From: Crocodylus rhombifer
Lineage: Eukaryota > Chordata > Crocodylia > Crocodylidae
Direction: 5' to 3'
Assembly (NCBI GenBank): GCA_038503035.1
Contig: JAVSML010021663.1
Location: 186,001 to 250,000, forward strand
DNA length: 64,000 bases
The notes below the pieces were generated by a model. The model was not told where the DNA came from. It worked only from the letters and a program-made list of their open reading frames with translations, and did no database searches. Positions 56,944-64,000 of this stretch are shown here, piece after piece. A program made the translations under genes and the position numbers. Every line of letters starts with the position of its first letter. The stretch's first letter is position 1.

Positions 56944-57268
56944 GGGGTGGACACATGACACACAGCCCTACATCTCTGTAACTTACCTGAATTCAGTATA
57001 GAATTACTCTGGCAAAAAAACGGAGGTTAAACTCCACTGGTGTAAGCTGTGTTCATGTCTGTCGTGTGCCTGCAGTTTATCCTAGCGCAACTGTGCACTC
57101 AGGAAAAACAGCCTGTTACCTGCTCCTCCTTGTTGCTAGTGTAGAGGTGTATAATAGAAGCCTACCACATGCAGCTATCTTGGGGTAGCTGTTCCTTGTG
57201 TAGTTAGCATTAGTGTATACAATCAACTTGTATATACTGGTTTAAATGTCTAGTGTGTCCAGGCTGCA
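56944..57268. mobile_element. Miniature DNA element with GGACACA-type ends
   Basis: The left end is GGGGTGGACACATGACACAC and the right end, read inward, is GCCTGGACACACTAGACAT. The ends are similar in style to the 52.1-kb element. The call is tentative because the inverted ends are short. Confidence 0.4.
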
Positions 57269-57530
57269 ATTCTGTGTTTTTTTCCTTCCCTCAGCTTTTG
57301 AAATGAAGGCATTACTCTGATTAGAATGAATGACTCCATGGGGCCCATGGAGGGACTCTTCTGCCTGCCAGAATGATCTTTTGTCCAAAATTTAGCAGTT
57401 AATCATGCAGTGACAATCTCAGGGGAAAATCATGGGGCACAGACAGAAGTGCAGCTCCCCACTGTAACTGAGAAAGCTTTGCAGGAAGAGTTCTGAGTTA
57501 CAAGGACCCCCTAGACCAGGAGTCCCACAA

Positions 57531-57602
57531 GGGTGGGAGCGAGGTGCCCATGTCTACACCCCGCCCCCCCCAAACATAACCTATTGCACCTCGCTCCCAC
57601 CC
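57531..57602. repeat. Perfect 16-bp inverted repeat (hairpin)
   Basis: GGGTGGGAGCGAGGTG at 57531-57546 is exactly complementary to CACCTCGCTCCCACCC at 57587-57602, with a 40-base spacer that includes a run of nine C after a G. It lies at the left edge of a GC-rich block (57530-58090) whose open frames on both strands look compositional. Confidence 0.85.
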
Positions 57603-58090
57603 GTGGCCTGGCCAGTAGTAGCTTCTGGACAGGGCTACTCCACTTCCCCTGCCTCCTGGTGACTCTGGGCAGCAGGTAGGGAAGTGGCAGGGATGGGGCT
57701 GCAGCTGGGCAGAAGCGCACAGTGTGGCTGGGGCTAGCAGCAGCACAGAGCCCACACCCAGGGGGGGCGGTGGCAGCGCAGAGCTTGGTTGGGCAGTATG
57801 TGGGTATAAGGCAGGGTGTGGGAGTGTGGGTGTGAGGGACGGGTTATGTGGGGAGACATCTGCAGACCCCACATCCATCTCATGGCGCACAGCCCCAACA
57901 AGTGGTGGCAGTGGCAGCCGCAGCAGCAGGCGGGGCACTCAGGGCTTGTGCCTGTCAGGGCATGGCTCTGGCCAGCACTGCACACTGCAGCAAGGGACAT
58001 AACCTCCACCGGGCAGTATGTATCGCCGGTGCTCCCCACAGTTGCTACACATGGGAGGGAAGCCTCAAGCACTCCAGCACTGTAACATGT
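57603..58090. other. GC-rich intergenic block, no gene supported
   Basis: GC-rich sequence with CAG/GGC clusters and opposed frames of 90-146 codons without domain similarity. It may be the interior of another non-autonomous element, but no ends were identified. Confidence 0.45.
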
Positions 58091-58457
58091 GCTCCTCCAT
58101 TAGCACAACATGCTCCTCTGATGGCTGTGCTCTGAGTGTCTGATCCCACTAACTGCCAATGGGAGTTGGGGTTGTGCAAGTGGTCAAGAAAAAGGCTGCA
58201 GTTGTTTCCCAGACCACGATACTGGCCTCAGGGGAGGATCCAACATAATTCCTAGAAGGATTCAGAAGAATTCAGACTTAAAGTGTGCTTTTTTTCTTTT
58301 CTGAATTGTATACACATACCCTTCAGCCAGGAAGAGTTAACAGGTAGTCCTTTTGCTAATGAGTCCTAAGTAGGAATGGCCTAGCCCTTAGAAGAAATTA
58401 ACCCACCATCCTTTCTCTGAGGTTGACCTAATCTTCTAAAGAGTAGCACTAAATAGA

Positions 58458-58675
58458 GGGTGACTATATGGCAGAGGTTTCCAACCCCCTAGGCCATGGC
58501 CGGGTACTAGGCTGCAAAGGGTTGGCTTCCAGACTGGAAGTCTGGAAATGACCAGCATACTGTGGACCAGCAGCCAACAGTTTTTTATACTGAGTATAAA
58601 AAGGGTTGGCTGGTGCTCCGCAGTGTGCTGGTCACTTCCAGTGTGAGGTTTGCGGATCCACGATCTAAACATTTA
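58458..58675. mobile_element. hAT-like miniature element containing a 36-bp hairpin
   Basis: The left part CAGAGGTTTCCAACCCCCTA resembles the CAGTGGTTCCCAACC ends of hAT elements. The arms 58543-58578 and 58605-58640 are inverted copies of 36 bp with about 4 mismatches (TGGAAATGACCAGCATACTG on the left), separated by an AT-rich 26-base loop. The right end of the element is not certain. Confidence 0.5.
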
Positions 58676-59494
58676 GTAATCCCTGCTATCTGGGATATGG
58701 GAAATCCCTGACACTGGTAGGACACCCCCTCACGCTGCTGAAGGGAGTCAGTGGCCCATTAATGACCCTTTTTTTTTACTTCACCAGGTGTTAACGACCT
58801 GTGAAGTAGCAATGAGTGTTAATAGGAAATTCTGCTGTCTGCTAGGACTTCCTTCCCATTTCACAGCTTCTGCTGCTCTGTCTCCAACCCATGCCTGGGA
58901 CACTGGTTTTAATTTTCATCCTCTGGCCAGGACTAGCCTCTAAAATCTGGAACTGTCCCAGCCAATCCAGGACATATGATCACCCTAACTAGACACAAAG
59001 CGACAGGGCAAGAGCTGCTTAGCTGGGCAGCATTCCTATTGCAGCAGATCTGTAGTCAGCTGGCACATCACAGTCGTTCCACTCCTTGGGTATATATAAC
59101 TTCAGAGTGACCATGAGGACAGATGGCAGGTTTCCATCTGCTACCTCTTGAACTTATGAAGACTCTGTTTTAGCAGCTGTGTAATGACTCTGACATATAG
59201 CCAAGCAGCTATGAATGATGTTTGAATGCACACCTGCATGCACGTACATGCACACACTGAACAGTGTACCAGTATTTTAGTTTATGATTTATCATCGAAA
59301 GTTCAGGGCCTGCTCCTGAAGCTGATAGCTCTGACTGACTGAGAGTTGTGTAACCAGCCTTCAGGGAAACAGCAACTGCAGAGGTAGGATCCTCATTCCC
59401 CAATCCCTGATAGGTGGCCATTCACCACCCTTAGTTATGGTGGTAGCTTTAGTTGCCCCATCACAGACTAGCTCAGAAACTGATTGTTAGACAA
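58676..59494. other. Intergenic, nothing identified
   Basis: No coding or repeat feature could be supported. Confidence 0.4.
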
Positions 59495-59497
59495 ACT

Positions 59498-59710
59498 GGG
59501 CATGTCTAAATGTACGCATTTACTATGCAATAACCAAAATTACTGCGCAGTATGAGCATGTGTCTACACGTGCATGCCTGTATTGCACAGTAAATATGGC
59601 AACTTACATCAACTTGAGTGTGAATTTGATACCTGCTGGCCTATTCCCATTTACTGCGCAGTAATTTACCATGCAGTAAGTTTTAGCTTGTGTAAATGTA
59701 CCTGTGTCCC
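59498..59710. mobile_element. Miniature DNA element rich in TTACTGCGCAGTAA palindromes
   Basis: The left end is GGGCATGTCTAAATGTACGC and the right end, read inward, is GGGACACAGGTACATTTACAC. The inside has repeated palindromic units TTACTGCGCAGTA (twice) and TTACTATGCAATAA, TTACCATGCAGTAA. This is a typical foldback miniature element of the GGGCATGTCTA-ended group. Confidence 0.65.
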
Positions 59711-62700
59711 TTACTCCATACCATGTGTCTTATTTTGCATAGCAACGATTACTCTGTATCCATTTCCCAAGTGACACTGTATGAAACTCCAACCATATAA
59801 GCCTATGAAAAGAGCTGCATACTTCAAAGATAAATGCATATGTGAAAATCTGTGCCTCAGGGCCAGATCCAAAGCTCATTGAGGCCAATGGAAAGGTTGG
59901 CTATTGTGGCCATTGGATTCGCCCATAAGCTGTTGGTTTCAGAGGAAGAACTGTTCCAGCACTGTAGGAGATGGATGTGGATATTTTTGTCGACCCTTTG
60001 CCATTTATGTTTGTTCTTAAGCTCTCAGCAATGTAAATGAGGAGAGCAACTGGCACTCTGCATGACCCTAGTCACGCAGAAACTCCTGCTTCTGTTTTGT
60101 CTTGGGGAGTGTCACCACACTGATTAGTGCAGCTTTATTTTTTTGGTAAAACCATAAAATGCAATAACTACTTTTGGCTTCCTGTGAGGACCTAAAATAA
60201 TGAACTGAAACCAGGGGAGGAGCTGGGTCTGGATTCTTTTGGGCTTGAATCCAGAGCTCCTCTGAGTTCATGGCAAAATCCTAAAGGTCTGGACTGTTTA
60301 GGGCAAAATGAGTTTCTCTACTGGACCACTCCTGCATGCTAAGATTCAAGACAGAGGGTTGTGATGAACAATGTGGGACGCTGAATTGTATTTGCTTGGT
60401 GAATGTGGTGGGGAACTTGGCTCTTCAGTTAGAACTGATGCCTGTAACCTGGCATTGGGATGTCTCTTTATGAATCGTAATTGTCTATTTAAAAGTCCCT
60501 TCCGTTGCTTTTCACTGCTCTACCCGCCCCCCTTCCCTGGTATCTGAGCACCCCACAATCTTGAGAGCATTTCTCTTCACCACACCTTGTGACAAAGGAA
60601 AAGCTGTTTATTTTGCCAATGGGAAGCTGAGGCACAGGGGGCTGAGGAATGGAGTCACAAGGGCTGGGGGAAGGTTGGATCAGTTTTGCAATACTGAGGT
60701 TCAGGTTGCTTTGCTAGGTTGTGAGTTTCACATCCCCTAGCAAGGTGCCCAAGTATTCTCTGTAGTGCATGGGGTGAGTTAGACTCTTTGGGCTGCAATT
60801 TAAAAAAGCTAGAAGCCAGCTTGCTGAACTTGGGAGCTGCTTCATCTAGCCTGTAGGAAATACTAGGAGAGGTAAGACTAAATTAAATTCTCAACAAATA
60901 TTTGATGCCTAAATCCAGGCTCCAGAGAAGCACTGGTTTCCAGGCTTCACAGTCAGTCTTTTCTTTCAAAACCTGAGACTGAGGTACTATCCGTCTCTCA
61001 ACCCAGTGGTTAAAACACCTCCCCTCTTCCCCCCCAGTTGTGGACTTCCTAGGTCAGATCCCATCTCTGTCCAATTTGCATCTGAGTCCCGAACCTGGGT
61101 TACCCACCTCTCAGGTGAGGTCTAGTCACTAGGTCCTAGGTTATTCTGGGTCAAAAATCTCCTGATTTCTTTTGATGAAGCTGTTCCAGTTCAATATTCT
61201 TTGGGCCAGTGAGAGAGATGCTCATAATGGATAATGGAAGGGGTGCTTATCTGAAATTTGAGAGAGTCAGGTCCTAGTCTCTGCTCTAATCGCCTGCAGG
61301 TAAGGGAATACCTCCTTTGTGCATCCATGTGGGGTTAGGCATGAGATAAACACTGAATAGCTTGGAGCTCTCAAGACCTATACATTTACCCAGTAACAGA
61401 AATAAGGGTGTAGAGGACTTTACTGAAGGAAACTCAAGTACTTCCAGGCTTAGATGAAGGGTCTTAATGATGCAGAAGTTGGATTAAATCCTCCTTTCAG
61501 AATATAGCCTAATGAGTTGTACATGTCCTTATGGGTAGAGGAGAGTCTGGAGAATAACAGGGATTTGAACATCAGTGTCCCAGCTCCTGAGGAACCACAG
61601 ACCATCCCGCCTCATAATGTAGCAAACCCATGGCTATCTAAGGCCTCAGCCATGACTGCTTCCTGCATGCTGCAGAGGTAGGCTGAGACCTCCCTGCTCC
61701 ACAAACACAGGCCCCAGTCCCAGAAATAAAAGAGAATGTCCACAAGATGTTCACTGTGTATGATGTGAGATGCACAAAAGAGCTGCCCTAATGTCATCAA
61801 CTGATGGCAGTTATGACACATACAAAGTAGCAAACTCTACTGCTGAATAAAGCTATCCATAGGGCATGGATGAATTTAATTTGTACAGAGGCTGCCAAAG
61901 AATAAATGATATTAACAACTTTGCATTGCTCTGGGTCAGTTGATAACTGTAGACTCTCTCTCTGATCTTTCTCTAGCTCTCTTTTACAAATGTATCCCTA
62001 AGAAAATGTGATTTCCCAGCTTTGTAAATTCAAGGGAAAGCAACCTGACTGGGCACGTTATTAGGAGAAAGGGATTTTGTGCTCCTCTGAGACACGAGGG
62101 ATGATCAAACAGGATCTTAGCTCATCCGCTTTCCATCTCATGCCTGGGAGGTTTGGCAAGAGGCTTAACAGGCTCTGGAGGAGGATTTCATCATACTCCT
62201 TGAATGTCTCATAATCGCCCTCTTGTTCACTGATACAATCCCATTCTAGAGGCCCGCATCGGGTGCTGTGTTGCTGTCAGATAGTTAGGTGGCCTGGGCG
62301 CAGCCAGCCTTTTCTGAACCTCTCCAAGGGTTGGACTGGAGTCTTTTAGAAAGATATTATTTTATCTTGTTCAGTTTGTTTCCTCCTATAGGTTCCTGAG
62401 ATTTCGTAGTACCACGGTGAAGAGATCTTTTATCTTCATTGTTCTCTAAGTAGGGATAATTTAAACTATACCATACCATCTCACTGATGCCTAACAGGTG
62501 CTGATGGCATGAAGTATCTGAAAACTGTCATTGTGTCCCCTTGGGGAATTTCTGGGCCTAGGGGCAGTCCCTGGCAGGCACAGAAGTGGAACAGTCAGGG
62601 CTATGTAGTAGTCATATTAGGAGCACTGCTTGGGGAAAGCAATGTCACTGAAGCATCCTGCTCCTTGGCTATTTATAAGTTTTGGAGCAGTCTACATAGG

Positions 62701-63435
62701 GCCCTCAAGAAGCTGAGCAGAGGTTGTTCTCACAGTGATGTAGTATGATGTGCTCCCAACACAGAGGTGGTGGATGGGCAATGTACAGCCAGCTCCTGTG
62801 CCAAAGTCAGGTCTTCCACTCAAGCAGCTTCAGCCCTGGGATCCCAGTCCTGACAAAGCAATAAAGGCTCAGTGCTGCCCATCTCTGGATACAGAGACCT
62901 AAACAATGGAGGATAAAGGCAGATTCATGCCATCTGGGCGCTGGAATTCCAGGGACTTTAATGGCCTTGCCATAATTTAGGAAGCCAGGGCTACTCTAAA
63001 TTGTGGCATCCTCCCCAGGGCATGCCAAAAAGAATGACCAGAGTGCCTGCTTCCTTTAAACTTTGCCCTTCCCCTGCCACTATGCCTGTCCTAAACAATG
63101 CCAGTAAAGGAGAAGATGCCCATCAGGGCCACAATGACATTTGGAGGCTGAACCAGGGGACAGAAAACCTGCTTATATGAAGCATTGGCAATATTGACCC
63201 CAATAAGCATTTGAAAAGCTGTCATCAGATGTGAGCCAAAGATTCCTGTTGCCTAGAATGACCTTTGACTCAAGTTTTTAATCTATTATCTTTGGAGAAG
63301 AAACTTATCCAGTGCTGCTGGCCTGCAACATAGCAGGTGATGCATTTGCAGGCTCTACAATTACAGTTGTGTGGGGAAGTAGAGTTGTAAAAGATGCATT
63401 GGGATGACAGGGAGTACTAATAAAGCTAATGCAGG
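59711..63435. other. Intergenic; old MIR trace at 60595-60690 and a tRNA-like SINE trace at about 60995-61145
   Basis: GAAAAGCTGTTTATTTTGCC followed by AATGGGAAGCTGAGGCACAG resembles the MIR core in minus orientation. At 60995-61145 AACCCAGTGGTTAAAACACCT and CTAGGTCAGATCCC have A- and B-box spacing of a tRNA-derived SINE. The remaining sequence looks unique and shows no exon; frames are under 80 codons. Confidence 0.4.
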
Positions 63436-64000
63436 GACCAAAAACTATTTCAACATATTTATTTTAAAAAAGGCAAAGTATAAAAAATAAATATTTTAAA
63501 TATACAATATATTATCATTATTAATAATATTATTAAAAGACATTTCAAACATGTACCTAGTAGCATAAGATTACCTGATGCTTTACAGACACCAAGACAC
63601 ACAAACTACCCTGTTGCCGTGAAGCAAATAAATAGTTAGTCCAGCTCATAAAAATTAGCACTCACATCGCCACACAGTACAGGGCCTCCTTATATTCCCT
63701 GGAGGTAAGTGAACAGAACTACGGTGGTTGCACAGATGGGGAAAGCTGCGTGGATTTGCTTTTCAAGTGCATGAGTACAACCAAAAATTTGCACCAATAA
63801 ATAACAAGGGAAACTGAATTCACAGAATTCAAGCAATTTGCCAAGTTCAGCTTAGAACTCGGGTGCTCCTTGTTTCTTGGCTTGGGCTGCCTCTGGGGTC
63901 TGGGTATAAGTTTCACATGTCAGTATAAGAATACTTACAATGCATCCTCCAAAGTTCATTTGAATTGAGGTGGTAACATTTAAGCTATTTGTGACCAACC
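63436..64000. other. AT-rich tract and window end, no gene supported
   Basis: Between 63450 and 63545 the sequence is extremely AT-rich (TATTTATTTTAAAA, ATAAATATTTTAAATATAC, ATTATTAATAATATTATT). Read on the minus strand it includes AATAAA and AU-rich-element-like pieces, which could be the end of a minus-strand 3' UTR, but no coding exon is visible up to the window edge. Confidence 0.3.

Noticed and set aside
1..64000. CRISPR arrays, bacterial operons, rRNA and intact tRNA genes
   Set aside because: None seen. The repeated units are dispersed transposon copies and microsatellites, and the tRNA-like boxes belong to SINE remnants that do not form a full tRNA.

Overview
The window is vertebrate nuclear DNA. 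It shows GT-AG introns, CR1 LINE fragments, MIR-like SINEs, many hAT-type miniature elements with 8-bp target-site duplications, and microsatellites. Abundant CR1 with many non-autonomous DNA transposons and old MIRs points to a non-avian sauropsid. A crocodilian is favoured and a turtle is possible; this is an inference from repeat content. There are no bacterial operons, CRISPR arrays or phage genes.

Only one protein-coding gene can be supported: the 3' half of HORMAD2, a meiotic chromosome-axis HORMA-domain protein, on the + strand. Three coding exons are visible (633-784, 2296-2549, 17746-17850). Their splice phases are compatible (phase 1 at the first junction, phase 0 at the second), and together they encode about 169 C-terminal residues. 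Exon 1 here and most of exon 2 give the C-terminal part of the HORMA fold. The end of exon 2 gives an acidic linker. The last exon gives a basic PRKKRKV-SEP tail followed by TGA, a 3' UTR of roughly 0.7 kb and an AATAAA at 18521. The 5' exons lie upstream of the window. The last intron is about 15.2 kb and full of repeats.

From about 18.6 kb to 64 kb I see no gene. In mammals the next gene after HORMAD2 is LIF, on the opposite strand, but I could not recognise any LIF exon. This stretch is therefore best read as the intergenic region downstream of HORMAD2. It consists of CR1 fragments (20.5, 25.9-27.2, 43.4, 49.2, 53.3 kb), other LINE remnants (46.2-47.2, 49.7-50.4, 55.1-55.5 kb), a solo-LTR-like element with a 5-bp duplication (37.06-37.90 kb), a second LTR-like block (44.16-45.15 kb), several hAT elements, a large group of miniature elements sharing GGGCATGTCTACATG-like ends, and GC-rich palindromes.

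The most unusual structures are three repeats in the last HORMAD2 introns (about 1.5, 7.3 and 9.4 kb) whose layout matches a decayed hammerhead-ribozyme core (CTGANGA, stem II, GAAA). Two of them are arranged as inverted pairs that form long hairpins. Also notable are a 780-bp foldback hAT element with a perfect 8-bp duplication, and a CR1 copy nested inside a hAT element. I did not find convincing evidence of a new coding system.
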